From NCBI RefSeq assembly GCF_910592395.1, contig NC_088323.1:6324001-6388000 (forward strand): a stretch of DNA of 64,000 nucleotides. The letters run 5' to 3'. Each line of letters begins with the position of its first letter. Position 1 is the stretch's first letter. The notes below the pieces were generated by a model. It saw only the letters and a list, made by a program, of their open reading frames with translations. It was not told where the DNA came from and searched no databases. The position numbers and the translations under genes are program-made. Source of the stretch: Lineus longissimus. Lineage: Eukaryota; Nemertea; Pilidiophora; Heteronemertea; Lineidae. Positions 11,698 to 24,549 of the stretch are shown piece after piece.

Positions 11698-14600
11698 ATG
11701 GCTGTGGTCTGGATATCTGCCGCGGTGGTTGTCGTCGTTATCGCTGATGTTGGCTCGAATGTACCGAGTCCGGTCGTGAAAGGTAAGACTTGGACTAGTA
11801 TCTTGCCTTTCTACTCTTCCGAGAGCAGAATCATTCGCCCATTATGATATAGCGTCTTGTAAACGAGGGGCTTGTTATCGCATGAGGCTTTGGCAAAAGG
11901 ACAAGGCGCAGATTCAATATCATTTTGTTTTGATACGAATAGTCGACGGCAAAGTGTTTCAGGTAGTTTACATTTGTGACGAGGGGTTTACCAAGCAAGC
12001 GGAACCCACCCATAACTAATTTTGGGTGGTTCACGCCGAACTAGCACTTTGGCAGTGACTGAGAGCGAGCGCAGTCGCGAAAGCATGAAAGCGCTGAGCT
12101 TTCGTCTCTCGTGGCGTCGCGAGTTGTGAGTGCTGTGGAGAAGAGGGAAGGCAGGAGGAGGAGGGGAGGGGGTTCCGTAGTATTTTGTCCCTGGGGCTCA
12201 GACGATTTATTTCCGGCGCAACACCTGTTGTCCTTTTCCAGTCCATCTTGATGCACCTTACCAATGCCGCGAAAGACACGAACTGGAGCTGCGATGGAAT
12301 GAGACGAGGGGCTTGAAATTCGACTACGCCCTCCGGCATTACACCGTCAACGCGGGTAGGCGGAGCGTGCAGTCAGCCGCCGCCTGTCGCGAATGGTGCC
12401 TCGACGGGAAGATCAAGAAGGGGCAGAGAGATAGGTAAGAGATGATTTTTCACCCGGTTTTGAAACATCCGTGGCTGTCTGACTAACGTCACCTCCGTAT
12501 GTACGGAAAGCTGGAAGTTGAGATTGACTTACTTGACTTTAAAAATCCTGTTACTTTCATGTGGAGCATAATGTGTCGACAACAAGATTATTCCACTCCC
12601 TCCTGTCTTGGGCAGTTCTCTCAACTATTGACGGCAAAGTTCGCTGGGCAAAATGTATCAAAAGACATTCAAAACCGAATCTCTTTCTGTTGTCTTCAGG
12701 TTTGCTTGCTTGATGTACAAATACGATCGACGTGAAAGACGTTGTCAACTCTACACCACACAGACACAGAGAACTGTGAAAGACACTAGGACAGGGATAT
12801 GGAGCTGTTATTTGAACGGTGAGCCACTGTTTCAATAGGTTTCGAAGAAAGGCTCCGGTGGGTGTCTGATATCCGCACGAAACGCTATGTCATTTTACCC
12901 CTTACCTTGTAACTATAAAGAATTGTGGCCAAGCCTAATTCGCTGTCTATTGTGTTTTGACAAGCCCGCTCGCATCTAAGTCCCAATTCCTCTTCTTCCC
13001 CTTCTAGCAAACAAATACTACCTACCAATGGAGGACATCATAGACCACGTGGACAGAACAACCAATGTCAAGACAAGAATCCTTCTCGGCCACCATATCA
13101 ATGGCAGTCTCCAAGGCGACGCCCGGCTCGTCAACGGGAAGGTAGGAACTGATCCAGAGACCATGAAAAACGCGTTAACTTGGTGATGTGGTGTTGTCCT
13201 TCAGTGCGACTTGGGCAACGTCCAGGCGAAACTGAATATCCAAGTGCCAGGTCTCCACGTCATTGGTCGTTGTTCCTAATTAGGCTGCTCATTCTTTCAT
13301 CACGAGAACTGTTTCCACTTGAGATCTTTTTTTCGCTTTGGTCGCTGCCGCGGCAAAACTATGCTTGGCTCCAGCGGTTATGGGATGATAAAAAATGCTG
13401 GCCACTGGTGCGGTTGGCGTCATTGGATTAAAAGTTCCGCTCGCCACCAACTGTGCGGCTAGCAAGTACATGTAATTGAAACAACATACACACTGGGGAA
13501 CCAGATGTAGTGTTCCTTTTGCGGCGATCATAGCGGGGAAACTGCTCATAGTGGAACCGTGCCTTCATGTTTGATCATTTATTTCAGGTTGGTTTCGGAC
13601 TGAAGCTCTCCAGTCATCCGATCAACGTCTTCCTCGGCAACCGCGCCCACGAGTGCTTCGGAAGTTTAGAACACTGCAACAACGGCATGACGATCGCCAT
13701 GTGGACAAAAGAGCGACAGAAGGAAGAGAGAATGACCTACGGCCGTATCTTCCATTCCCACGAAGTCACAATTTATCTTGTCAGAGGTCGCCTCTTTGCC
13801 GTGTTTCAGATGCCGCGGCGAATGTGGAGCGTCGCAACACCTCTGCAGGTGAAACGAAGACACGATATACTACGTGAGTGGCATCACGTGGTGCTCACGT
13901 GGCACCGAAAGAAAGGTCTGAAGCTCTACGTCAATGGCGAGATTCGAAAGGAATCTGGAGGAGAGTTCTGGGTACAGGGCGCGGCAGGGAAGTTGAACAA
14001 TGATTCCTCGATTGGAGAGTTGATGCCTCACAAAAACGGCAGCGTTATTGTGGACGAGGTGCGTTTCTGGAATGTTCACGTTGACAAGGTCGCTGTGGAG
14101 GGCATCTTCGAATGGGAGTCAAGGGCACGCATGCCGAGTCCAGTGCTCCAGAAGGAAGAGGTCAAGGCCAAAACGAATTTCTCAACGGCCCCCGGAATGA
14201 AGTACTATATGCCAATGGACAGATTAGTGGAAGGGAAGGTACTTGGCGATGCCATCAACGGGACAGCAGGAAAAAGGATCAGACCGTACTCAAGCCGCGG
14301 GCATAAAGCTTTGGGATTTTATTATGGAAGTATCATTGACCTTGGTGACAGGCGCCACGAATGCTTCGGGAACATCGACCTCTGCTTCAGCGGGTTTTCC
14401 ATGTCGTTATGGGTCACAACCAAAAGAAAACAGCGGTCACCATCCACGTTCTATGCCTTATCTTCCGGGGGCAAGAGACCATCAACCGCCATTGCTATCA
14501 CCGATAGAAGTTTGTCAATTACCGTGCAGAGTCTCCACCTCGGGAGGGGAAGGCGGTTCAGTCACACCCTCAGCTACCAAGAGAAGAAGGCCGGATGGGT

Positions 14601-14934
14601 GCACATTGCACTGACCTGGCACCACGGAAATATGCAGGTTTACATCAACGGGAAACAATGCCTTAGAAAAACCAAGGTCTTGTACATTTTGAGTGAAGTC
14701 CCCGAGGCTGAAGCAAATGCACAGATGGGACTTCGCTTCGTCAAGCGCCAGAAGAATGACAAAAGGAAGATGCGGGTGAAGGGTGGCGAGGCTATTGACC
14801 AAGTGCGCTTCTGGGAGCGCGGGTTGTCAGCGAAAGAAGCTAGTAGCATATTTGGGGTCGAGGAAGAGGCGAGGAAGAGCAACAGACAGTCTTGGAGGAA
14901 TTTGAAAAAGCGTAACGGAAGAAAGAGAAATTAA
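11698..14934 (+). CDS. Secreted PAN/apple plus two LamG-like domains (Gene A)
   Basis: The model has five exons: 11698-11782, 12242-12434, 12700-12818, 13008-13141 and 13588-14934. All introns are GT-AG and the frame closes at 625 residues. Exon 1 encodes a hydrophobic signal peptide. Residues ~37-129 form a PAN/apple-type domain with six cysteines (C, CREWC, C, C, C). Residues ~134-365 and ~382-600 are two concanavalin-A-like LamG domains. Each opens with KYY(L/M)PM, carries HECFG and a GM(T/S)-x-MW-like strand, and ends with a DxVRFW motif. The C-terminus is basic. Such mosaics bind glycans or proteins outside the cell; the ligand cannot be read here. Gene C has the same order. An AATAAA lies at 15212-15217. 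The first splice phases are consistent, but 5' UTR exons could be missed. Confidence 0.88.
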
Positions 14935-15211
14935 CAGGAGTTAGAAAAAGAAATGAGAGAAGCATTCCAAAAGTTTAGTTAGAAGATTGAGAAATTGTAT
15001 ATGCCACCACGGACTTTTCTACAAGTCAGAGCATGATGCCACCGTCAAAATGGTTTAGCCATATTGGTCAAATTGATCGTCGATTACTTGCGCTGCGCCT
15101 ACACGCGCAGGTGCCGCAGCGTTCTTTCACCCATGTGACCATCGCTCTTACCCCTGTGACCTCGCATGTGCTTGTGGCGCCTGGCCGAAGTGGTGTCCAC
15201 TTTCTTGAACG

Positions 15212-15217
15212 AATAAA
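15212..15217 (+). terminator. Polyadenylation signal, Gene A
   Basis: Canonical AATAAA, about 280 bp after the Gene A stop codon. Confidence 0.55.
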
Positions 15218-15527
15218 TCTAATTGCAAATGAATTGAGTTATTTTGTGAATGTCATTTGATAAACACATTCTCTCTATAACAATGAGATGAATATAAGAT
15301 CATCGAAATTACTACCAATATAGTTTTATGTACAATTCGTACGGAGTGCTGTTAGGTAAATTTCTGAATTGCTATGCAAAATTGTCTTGAGAATCTTCCG
15401 GTACGGTGAAGGCATGATTGTCTTCGAAGGGGTTGGTGCTTTGATCTGACCCATCCCATCGTGTGCTTTTGATGCTGCGCATACGTTACTTTCCTGCTCT
15501 GACGACGGGACAGGTTCTCAGAAATAA

Positions 15528-15664
15528 AGATTTTGAGCTTTTGAAAACATTTTAGCAGCCAGTAGAAGTTTTTCAGAGAAATGAAAACCCTTTGAGGTTA
15601 TTTAAGGCCTTAGGGGTTCAGCCGAAAACCCATGCAAGGGTTTTCAAAAGCTGAAAAAACTTTA
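15528..15664. mobile_element. Foldback element, copy 1
   Basis: Termini AGATTTTGAGCTTTTGAAAAC and the near-complement GTTTTCAAAAGCTGAAAAAAC face each other across a ~95-bp body. A relative with similar ends lies at 45549-45735. Confidence 0.6.
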
Positions 15665-15667
15665 TTT

Positions 15668-15882
15668 TTAAAGAGGTACTATAGGCAGGAGCAGGGGGGT
15701 TAAACTGGCTATCTTTTGGTGATTATATGCGCAGTAACAAGGTAATTTTGATTTACCCCTAAACATATCCCTCGTACAAGTGCGATTAGTTTTGACGTAC
15801 TGAGAGATGGGAGAGACCCCTATTTGCCAGTTTGGATAACTTTATCTTGCCTACCTAGCTGCTGCCTATAGACTCCCTTTAA
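15668..15882. mobile_element. TTAA-flanked MITE at the edge of the PDZ exon
   Basis: TTAA occurs at both ends (15668-15671 and 15879-15882). The termini are AGAGGTACTATAGGCAGGAG and, inverted, AGGGAGTCTATAGGCAGCAGC. A TTAA target duplication is typical of piggyBac-type elements; no transposase is present. A related element is at 31399-31620. Confidence 0.75.
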
Positions 15883-17945
15883 GAGTGCGGGCTCTCTTAT
15901 GCTCCGATCCAGCACCGCCAAGGTCCATGGCCCGTAGAGTCTGCTCCGGGTAGGCCATCTGAAGGATGTCTTCGCTGCGCGGCACAACCAGCAGTCTCAG
16001 TGTGGAATCGCTGAAACACGAAGGTTGATACTGTTATATTGCATTATGTTGTTGTTGGTCGTGGTACCACCTACTGTTTTTCATTTCAAATTTGTTCAAA
16101 ATACTTGAAGATTTATTCACTTTCCGTTGCTTGAAAACGAATTCTTTTCGTAAAAGGACATTTATTCGTTGTAACCACAACCGAAAACCGTCCTCTACTT
16201 AGACACACACCTGTGAGAAAAGTTCCTGTTGAGGTTGTACGAAAATAATCCCTTTCAACAACTTGAATTCCTTTACTAAAAATATACACTGGATAATAGT
16301 TTTCATTTTTTATATTTAAAAAAAATCATAAGTAATATAAGAATTGAGTACGGTCTATAGGGCTAATACATTCTATTCTAGATCACTACTTACATTGCAC
16401 ATTTGTTCCTGTCAGTGGGTTTGAACGATACAACCCAAAAAGGTGTGCCACGGTGAAAATCATTGAAGAAAGTACCAACTTTGTTCAGACCCTCAAACCT
16501 TGAAGTTATCACTCATAACGCACAACGAAAATGTCATGGTTTGACAGGCTTGAATAGATCTGTTTTGATGTAAAAGCGTTCCTCGCCGATAAAGTCTGGG
16601 AAAAAGTGATGACCGTGGAGATTGTGCCAATCTAGCCGAAATAGAAGTTTATTACAATTTCGTGACCTGAACCGTGAGGCTAACCGTTTTTGAATGTGTG
16701 AATTTAAACTCACTTCGTTTTGATGAGTTCTATAACCTTTGCATAACTGCGACCAGCAAGGCTCTGACCGTTGACGGTGAGGATGCGATCCCCGTCCTTC
16801 AAACCCGCCTCGTGAGCTGGACCGTCGTGTTTCACGTGATGCACAAAGATGGTGTCCACTGGGTCATGGTCACTGAGCTTCGTGGGCGTACGCCTGCTGA
16901 GGTGAAGGTCTTTCGGCGGCACCAGAAGTGGTCTCTCCGGACCCTGTAAAAACGAATTTCTTATGTTATATTGTTGTTTTATGGCATTTTCGTTATGTTC
17001 AGCAACAGGGAGGAACATGAGGAATCTACGTGTAATATATATAGAAAAGATGCCATACGCTAGAGTCGAGAGCCCTAAAGCTTAGGATGAAAAGACGGGG
17101 GCCTTAACGCTGTGAGGTCATAAACTTCAAACTTATGGTCAACGCGTCCTGGCGCCATTCAAGATAAGGTCGTCAGGCATCTCACGGGCTCACCGGCCGA
17201 ATCATTTGATGGCGATGCATGCGAGCGGAGCGTGACACGATTATTTGGCCCATAATCAGATAATGACTTCACGCACTGGAGCCAGTCACCAATTTAATCC
17301 ACGAAAGTGGTCCGCAAATAAAACCATCCTATTGAAGTTGGTTTATGGTTGAGATGTTTTATGAGCAGTTTTCAGATTTGCGACGTTTTCAAAGCGTTGA
17401 CGGTGTAAACGTTTGAGATGTCCCAGGAGAGAATGTCCGTAAAACGAAGGATATAATGCGCTTCTATCTGAGCTTTTGCCAAAGATGGTCATGGCCTCTA
17501 TTGAACCATATGCCATGCCAGAATATAACAGTGACGGACACTTTTTCCAGGGGATCATTTTCTACCTCTCCTCCAGCTGGCGCGCAGACCGTTCCGAATC
17601 TACACTCGGCCCCAGCGGGTTTTTCGTAATTTAAGTCACCCGCTAGCGCGGTTTGTGGGAAGCGTAAGACTCTTCCAGTGGGTAACCTTGATTACCGAAT
17701 AATCGCTGGGACCAAGCAGGGTTTTCTCGCGGCGTCGGCGACCAGCGGGAAACGGCCTTGAGAGAAGAGAAGCACCGCCGAGAATGTGTTCAATCGATCC
17801 TCACCTTTGATTTGGGAGGGAAGACGACGAAATGACGCAGTGTGAATCCGAATCGTCCCTTCCTTCTGTGGATGAGTATCGCACGAGGATTATGCGGTTG
17901 CCTCGACGGTCCTGCTAATTGACAATCGGGCGGTTTCTTCTCATT
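15866..17945 (-). CDS. ARHGAP21/23-like PDZ region (partial gene)
   Basis: Three exons fit on the minus strand: 17945-17805 (phase 0, 47 codons), 16943-16714, and one starting at 16010. The joined product reads GFGFTLRHFVVFPPK, then DTIFVHHVKHDGPAHEAGL and DGDRILTVNG, then STLRLLVVPRSEDILQ. That is the PDZ domain of the Rho GTPase-activating proteins ARHGAP21/23, a Golgi and cell-junction family whose PDZ lies near the N-terminus. Upstream start exons and the later PH and RhoGAP exons are not seen in the window. The third exon's donor is unclear. If unspliced, it runs into the TTAA element and stops at 15868-15866. It may be a real gene with long introns that enclose Gene A, a truncated PDZ protein, or a partial copy. 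Confidence 0.85.
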
Positions 17946-18771
17946 CTGAAAAATCATAAAGTCACGGTTCGTTCGTGTAAATGTACGTTGTTTATATGTG
18001 GCCCAATGGTAGCCTAAATATCAGGTCTACTCTTTATCTAAAAAGCGAAGAATTATACTTACCAAGTAAATGAGATTACTCATCATGGTTCAGTTGATTA
18101 AACAGTATAAAATTGAAGGAACCGCCTTCGCTGTTAAAATATGTAATAGCAAGAAGAATTTTCTCGATGAGAACTCCAGAGATAGTGCTCACGCGCTCCA
18201 CGAGGGCTCATACATAGGTGAAAGTCGGTTAAGGGCTTTTGGCAAAACCACTCCAAATATCACCGCTGGGTCCAAGTCGGCACTCCACGCGAACCTTTTA
18301 TCACCGCCCGCTCTGGCGACCTCAATTTGACATAAAGACATCTCAATTAGGTACGGTGCGTAAGAATTGAAAACGAAAAACCATAAACTACTCATGAAAT
18401 ATCGGCGTGTGATTCGGTTGATTGTACAGTGTTTATTACTGTAGACTATAGCTAGGTGTGGAAGTATTTTATAATAAAAGCCAAATATGATTAAGATACG
18501 TTTTCAGTTGAACTCTCTGGTGAGGACGTTCTGCTATGGCGACGCGCTTTATTTGGGTTGTGGCAATGTCTCGAGTATGCCATATATGTCCTTTTAGTCG
18601 TATCTCCACCCCGTACAATACAAAGAGCTCATTCACCTGGCGCGTTTTTGCGCTGCGTTTGTCGTTGTGGATATCTGCTAGAGAGACCAAGGAATTTGAT
18701 TCTTTGATGTTCGCCGTCTGCCCAGAACTAGAGTTTTCGATTCCTGTCAGACCAGCTTGAAGCTTTTATTC
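17946..18771. other. Non-coding stretch, no gene seen
   Basis: A 5' exon of the PDZ gene might lie here, but I could not identify one. Open frames here lack domain character. Confidence 0.4.
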
Positions 18772-19352
18772 AGTACTCAGACTGACATTGTCTTCCATGT
18801 CATTGAGAAAATTTTCAAAAAAAGTTAATATTTTGATAACACGTCCAAGTTGTCATTTCGTGATATTAGAAGAATAAATTGTTAATTAGCGTTGATATCG
18901 ATATTTCGCTTTAGCATCAATCATATCATGTATCTATCATTACGTCCCAGCATCTTAGCGTCGCTCGTGTTTGCCCTGAAAATCCATCCAAAAATGACAC
19001 AAAAGATATATTGTTATAATTGATACCTAGACATGTCAGAACCAATACAAAATTCAGCTCAAAATTCCAACCGCTTCATGGTTTTTCAAACATTTGGTAA
19101 ATTTTTGTGAAATTCTGCCGTCAAACTCAAAAAGGGGCCTTGGATCCAGGGCCCATATGACCATCCATGAGCATGAATGTATAGGACTGAAAAGCCTGTA
19201 AGACCTGGGTACAAGGTATTTTTAAAGTGGTCTGCATCCGCAAACTATGCGTGATATAACGCCGAAAATGCGGGATATTGATGATAGATACATAATCTGA
19301 TAGAAGTTAAAGTGAAATTTTTATGCTGGTTTCTCAATACAACGAGTGTTCT
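18772..19352. repeat. Dispersed ~580-bp repeat, copy 1
   Basis: It begins CAGTACTCAGACTGACATTG and includes AATTCCAACCGCTTCATGG and AAAGTGGTCTGCATCCG. It is collinear with 59259-59907, and its second half also matches 58892-59174. It has no coding capacity. The family is unidentified. Confidence 0.9.
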
Positions 19353-19616
19353 CCATTCTCATGGCCTAACCTTAGGCAAATACATGTATATTGATAACTG
19401 ACTAAAATGTACTGGATATGATTTATGTTTGCAAAAAAATATGATCTGAACAACTGATATATCACGTTCATATACTGTTTTGTAAGATATCGCACGTTCC
19501 TGGTGTGAAACGGTCTTGTAAAGACACATGTCTCTTCAACATCTCTCAGCGGGCTCCCCAGCTTCTGCCCGTCAAAAGCTGTCTGGTTCGTCATTATCTC
19601 CTCGCTTTCGGAGATG

Positions 19617-19719
19617 ATAGGGGCGTTTACACGGTACATAACCGATCTAGAAGATTGAATATGATCTCATCTGGTCTGGTCTGGTTGGGTTTAGTTTGGT
19701 CCCGTGTAAACGGCCCTAT
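19617..19719. mobile_element. Short MITE
   Basis: Termini ATAGGGGCGTTTACACGG and CCGTGTAAACGGCCCTAT are inverted repeats with one mismatch. The 103-bp element carries a TCTGG-rich core. Confidence 0.65.
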
Positions 19720-19740
19720 TGCATAAATTACCGTTCGCCA

Positions 19741-20275
19741 TCAGTCCGCCCGAAAGTGATATCTCCTCCAAGACCGTTCAACGTACCGACTTGAAACCTC
19801 GGTACATGTTTGGTACTCATCCACTGATGTACCCAACACCCTTGAAATTGCCACCAGGGGGCAATATGTGAAACATATATAATGCGATATCTCGCTCGTT
19901 TTCGATAAACTTTCTATGTTAGGTATTCCTAGCAAGGATACAGCACATATCATAATGGGTTTTTAATTGACTTCCTTTTTAAAGTCACGGAGGTCAAACG
20001 GCGTAAATTGGCGGTTACAGTGTTAATACCGATAAGGCAGATAAAGAAATTTAGCATGCGTGACCCCCTTGGTCAGTGAAGCTCCAAGACAAATTTTAGT
20101 TCATTATGATTACCGACTTGGCCGCTAGAGGGCCATAACTGAAAACTCGAAGAGTGATATCTCCTCCTAGACCACTGTTCAATGTACCAACTTGAAACTT
20201 TGGTACATGTTTGGCATTCCTCAACTGATGTCCACAACACCCTTAAAATTTCGATCCAAAATTCACCGACCACTT
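19741..20275. repeat. Fragments of the 57.7-kb dispersed element
   Basis: The signatures GTACATGTTTGG, GCCACCAGGGGG, CACGGAGGTCAAACGGCGTAAAT and GATATCTCCTCC match the internal subrepeats of 57703-58820. The two halves (from 19741 and from ~20140) are in turn similar to each other. Confidence 0.7.
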
Positions 20276-20536
20276 ACACATTTTCAACGTCCAACACCTT
20301 CACCTTCACCATCACACACGCACACACACTTCTAACACCCCCACCATAAAATCATCCACCTCAACGTTCCAGCTTATCAAAAGTGCCTTTTTTTGCGATG
20401 CCTTGCAATCGACATTGCTCTAGTTTATACTGTTGTTAACATCATTATTTAAATCACGTTGTCTGTGATAATATTCCCATATTTGGTAAGGCGAAATTTA
20501 GTTTTAGCCTTTAGTCAGTAACGGGATCATTTTTAA

Positions 20537-20592
20537 CCAATCGCCACTCGTATAAAACCTGCGTCAGAGATTTTTTCAAAGAGGACTATATA
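20537..20592 (+). promoter_or_regulatory. Core promoter, astacin 1
   Basis: A CCAAT box (20537-20541) is followed by TATAAAA (20551-20557), 72-78 bp before the start codon. A second TATATA (20587-20592) is closer. Either could position pol II. The arrangement is inferred from sequence only. Confidence 0.5.
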
Positions 20593-20628
20593 GGGGTTGT
20601 CACGCCTCTTTTTCATCACTTGGATGCA

Positions 20629-23600
20629 ATGATTATGGCGGACTTGCTGAACATATTGTTGGTGGCGTTCATCTTATGCCAGGTAAGACATCTACGATGG
20701 CATCATAAAAAAAGGCTTAATTTATCTATAGCGTTTCTCGCTGTGAGTGACTTTTGATGCTACTTTCGCTTCCGACCGACCGCGCTAATGAGTGTTTCTA
20801 ATTACCAAATTCCCGCTGGAGCCTATACGTGTAGTTGTTTCTGCCTTGGCGTTGACTGCGGGGTATCCGATCGAGGAATGTTTTTGTAAGAACCATATTC
20901 AGAGAATTTTACCTCTCTCACCTTTCTTAATCATTGAGACCTTTCTTATAGCAGATCTAGAGCAGTATACTTTCAGTAACAGATAAACTGCTTTTGTTTT
21001 CAGGGCCTTCGAGCTGCACCCCTGAAAGGTAGGGTAACCTCTCGCAGGAAGCAGAACTCAGAGTGAACTTGAGAATAGGCTTCTCGACCTGAGCTCAGAC
21101 TTCGAACAAATTCAGTTGCTGTTCAAAATTGCCGATTCTTAGGATACATACCCTTCTTTTCTGCCGAGTTTGATTCAGATTGACCTTGCAAACGTGTTGT
21201 TATCTATTTCTTTGGAGGTTACCACTTTTTGATGCTGCAAACGTGTTGGCATCGATTTCTCAGTGAGCTTTCCACTTTTTGATTCCGCAAACGTGTTGGC
21301 ATCGATTTCTTAGTGGGCTTTTATTTTTGATTTTGCAAATGTGTTGGCATCTAATTTTGTGGTCTTACCACTTTTCCGGTCATTATTCATTTCTCATTTA
21401 AGATGACTTCGACGTAGACGAAGATTACAGAAGAAAATACCCAGAGGAATTCGGTGACTTGTACGAGGGCGACATTGAAGTCGATTCAGTAGGTGCAACG
21501 CCCATCAGGAGACCTCTCTCATGCGTCGCAAAATGATCGTCTCACAGATAGCAGTTCGACGAAATGACGCGTTCGGTCATATAGGCTATATATGCCATGT
21601 TTTTGTTATGCACGTGCGCAATAATGGGCATCACGTGTTCATAAAAATCTTGGCCAACCAGCGCTGGCTGCTGTGACATGTGACATGCATGATGCAAACC
21701 TGAATGTCCAAAAATTGGACGAAATCGAATTTGCGTTTATACATTGGCAGACAAGACCGATCGTCTTATATGCTCGCTGTGCTGCCATCTGTGAGAGGTT
21801 CGGGTCTCAATCTACATTGAGTAACAGGCGTGTGATGAAATTCTGATTGGCCAATACTGACAGGAACGCCAAAGACGTCTGCTTAGAAAAGCTGCGAATG
21901 GTAAAAATTTAAGGAAATGGAAAAGAAGGGCTTCAATTTGGATTCTTTCAGACTGTACTCACGCATATACCAAAGATGAGACCGATCTTTCGTACAATCA
22001 TTAATTAAATCATGTATGAGGTTGGAGGGGACCAGCTGTCAATTTGGAAAGTATCATTTTTAGCTGTGGCAGAAGGAAATTACGAAGTCTAGGAAGACCT
22101 GAGGTAAACCGATACATTTTACCACCGTGAGATCGACAAGTTAAGAATTATAAATGTTGTGCGGTGGGTGATGTTACTTTTGACTGGTATTGTTATTGGT
22201 GTCTTCTTTTGCTCTAGTTCAGGAACGGCGTGATTGACAAGGCGAGGTTGTGGCCTGGCGGAAAGGTTTACTACGTCATCGATACAAACTCGAACTACAG
22301 TGAGTACACTCAAAGGTTTCCTCTCAGCAGTTTGCAGATGGCCACGCCACACAATCCAAGATTTTTTAAAGAAGATAATTGCAAAACAAATAAATTGAAA
22401 TTTATCAACCAAGCACAAGATTGTGTATCAGGGACTTAAAGTCAGCCAATAAGTTTGCCATGGCTCGTGAATGACAATTGCAAGACTAAAATTACCGCCA
22501 GTAGAATAATCTGAAACATGTCCATCACAAATTCCCACTATGGGAATTGACAGCAGTTTGTATACCACGTCATCCAAAGAGATGATTATAATGGGCAGCA
22601 GCCCAGTAAACCACGCGCCTCACTGCGAGATCTCGTGTTATTCGGGTGGTCGATGTTAACAAAAATATGGTCTCACTGGCCAGCCTAGAACTTATATTTT
22701 AGTAGGCCCAAATAGATCAGTGCGCGGGCGTCAAATTGACGAGACAGTTTACTCAAATCGTTTTTTCTCAGTCACTACGTATTAGAATCCTATAAAGGTT
22801 TATTATTCTACTGAAAAATGGTTCCTCATCACAGATAAAAAGAATTTTCGTGATGATTAAAACACCATAGGGGTACTTTTTTTACCAAAATCTATGTACA
22901 CAGAATGTACACGGAATGTACACAGAATGTTCACGGAATGTATTCGATCAGCAATAGACGACTCTGATCATACATGTACCTGCTTAATATTTCCCAAGAA
23001 AGGTAAACTGCAGGTCATCCAAATGAACTGAATGGCTGGCAGTCCTCTCATAATGTTCAGAGCTTGTCTTTTTCTTTAGAGAATATGATTGACAATACAA
23101 TTTACGCTTTTTTATGCGAACTCTTTTTCCCGCATGTAGCTGCCAACATCGTTCCCAACATCAAAAAAGCAATGGCTTTGTTTCAACAGAATACATGCAT
23201 TCAGTGGATTGAGAGGACCCACCAGACGAGATATGTCAAGATTTGGAGAGGAAAGGGGTAAGAACAATGTTATTGGGAAATTCCTTCTCTTCAAAAATAC
23301 TACGTATTCTTTAGGCTTTTAATTTCACTGTTCGTAAACAAAAAAAGCTGTGACTGACCGGGACCGTTGTGAGTGACCGCCACTTGATCTTGAATAGGCC
23401 TTTTGATAATGATGCTGTTAAAAAAACCTGGGCCGATTTCTTCAAAGGTTGGTTTTTCTTTCAAATCCATAAGAAAAACTCGGCCCCTGTCTAGACCCAC
23501 CAAATGGACAACGGCATTTACTTATGAAGCCGACTTTAGAGATCTAGTGCGGGGTCTGATTCGAAATCTATTCAAACCGGGGAACCCGAGAGCTTCTTTA

Positions 23601-24549
23601 GTGCATGACGATCCATCTTTCGGCGTTGTGCGTGGGTATATCTCCTCCGAACATGGAGACTTTAGGATTGTCGCACACCGCCGATAGTTCGGCATGAATT
23701 TGTTGGCTCTTTTGCGCCATCGACTGACATCGCTTGACATGGGTTGCGCAGATGTTGGTGGGTATAGCCCGTCACGAGACGCAGCGCGCCAGTAATTCAA
23801 ATTCTCTTAATCGTTGGGTTTTCATCATTTATTTTTTAGTTGTTCGTCTGCTGTAGGGATGAAAAAAAAGCCTCAGCGTCTGTCCCTCGGTTCTGGTTGC
23901 GGCGGTGTGGGAACAGTCATCCACGAGATGTTGCACACCGTAGGCTTCGTTCATGAGCAGAGTAGGCCGGATAGGGACGAGTATGTCACCATTAACTACG
24001 AAAATATCAAAGATGGTACGATGCATTCTTGTATTTGGCAGAAGTTACAGAGAAATTGTTTCTGCGTTCCCATTCATGAAATACAAGTATCGGCCATTTT
24101 GAAAAAAAAGAAGGCGTGCACTTCACCAATCAATCTTGACACTAGAGGCGCTAATTTCTATTTTCCTAAACCACCAGGTATCACGAACGGCGTACCCCTT
24201 TTAATAAGCATTGAGGTTAAAATTCTAAAGCTTCACCAGGGAGTGTTATTGGATGTTTCTTATTACGGATTCGAGTGTTCATATTTTGATTGCTAGTCCG
24301 TTTTAACTTATCAATTACACTTTAGGCGCAGCATACAACTTCAACAAGAAATCAAACGAGCACTTTCAGACATTGGGCGCTCCCTATGATTACCTATCCA
24401 TCATGCACTACGGTCGGAGGGCGTTCTCAAAGAACCGGAAGGATACCATCACGCCAAAAAAAGACCCGAAACAGCAACTAGGCCAGAGGAAGGGTTTTAC
24501 AAAGATTGACATTGAGAAAGTCAACAAGTTGTACAATTGCAAAGTTTGA
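20629..24549 (+). CDS. Astacin-family zinc metalloprotease (astacin 1)
   Basis: Seven exons: 20629-20682, 21004-21028, 21403-21488, 22218-22299, 23140-23257, 23840-24015 and 24326-24549. The frame closes at 254 residues. Residues 1-~20 are a signal peptide. A short propeptide carries YEGDI, the aspartate-switch FxGD-type motif that keeps the zymogen inactive. The mature domain begins near RNGVIDKARLWPGG. The zinc site is HEMLHTVGFVHE (H150, E151, H154, H160), followed by RPDRD. The Met-turn SIMHYG places M207 and the tyrosine ligand Y209. Four catalytic-domain cysteines are present. It ends right after the last cysteine, with no ShKT or CUB tail. The next gene is a close paralogue with matching exon sizes (118 and 176 bp). 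Confidence 0.95.
21187..21376. repeat. ~50-bp tandem repeat in astacin 1 intron 2
   Basis: GCAAACGTGTTGGCATC-like units start near 21187, 21237, 21287 and 21335. There are four diverged copies. Confidence 0.85.
22894..22941. repeat. 11-bp tandem repeat in astacin 1 intron 4
   Basis: TGTACACAGAA and TGTACACGGAA alternate, about four units. Confidence 0.85.

Noticed and set aside
13653-14882. Several overlapping frames of 64-123 codons on both strands in Gene A exon 5
   Set aside because: They are shadows of the LamG-coding frame.
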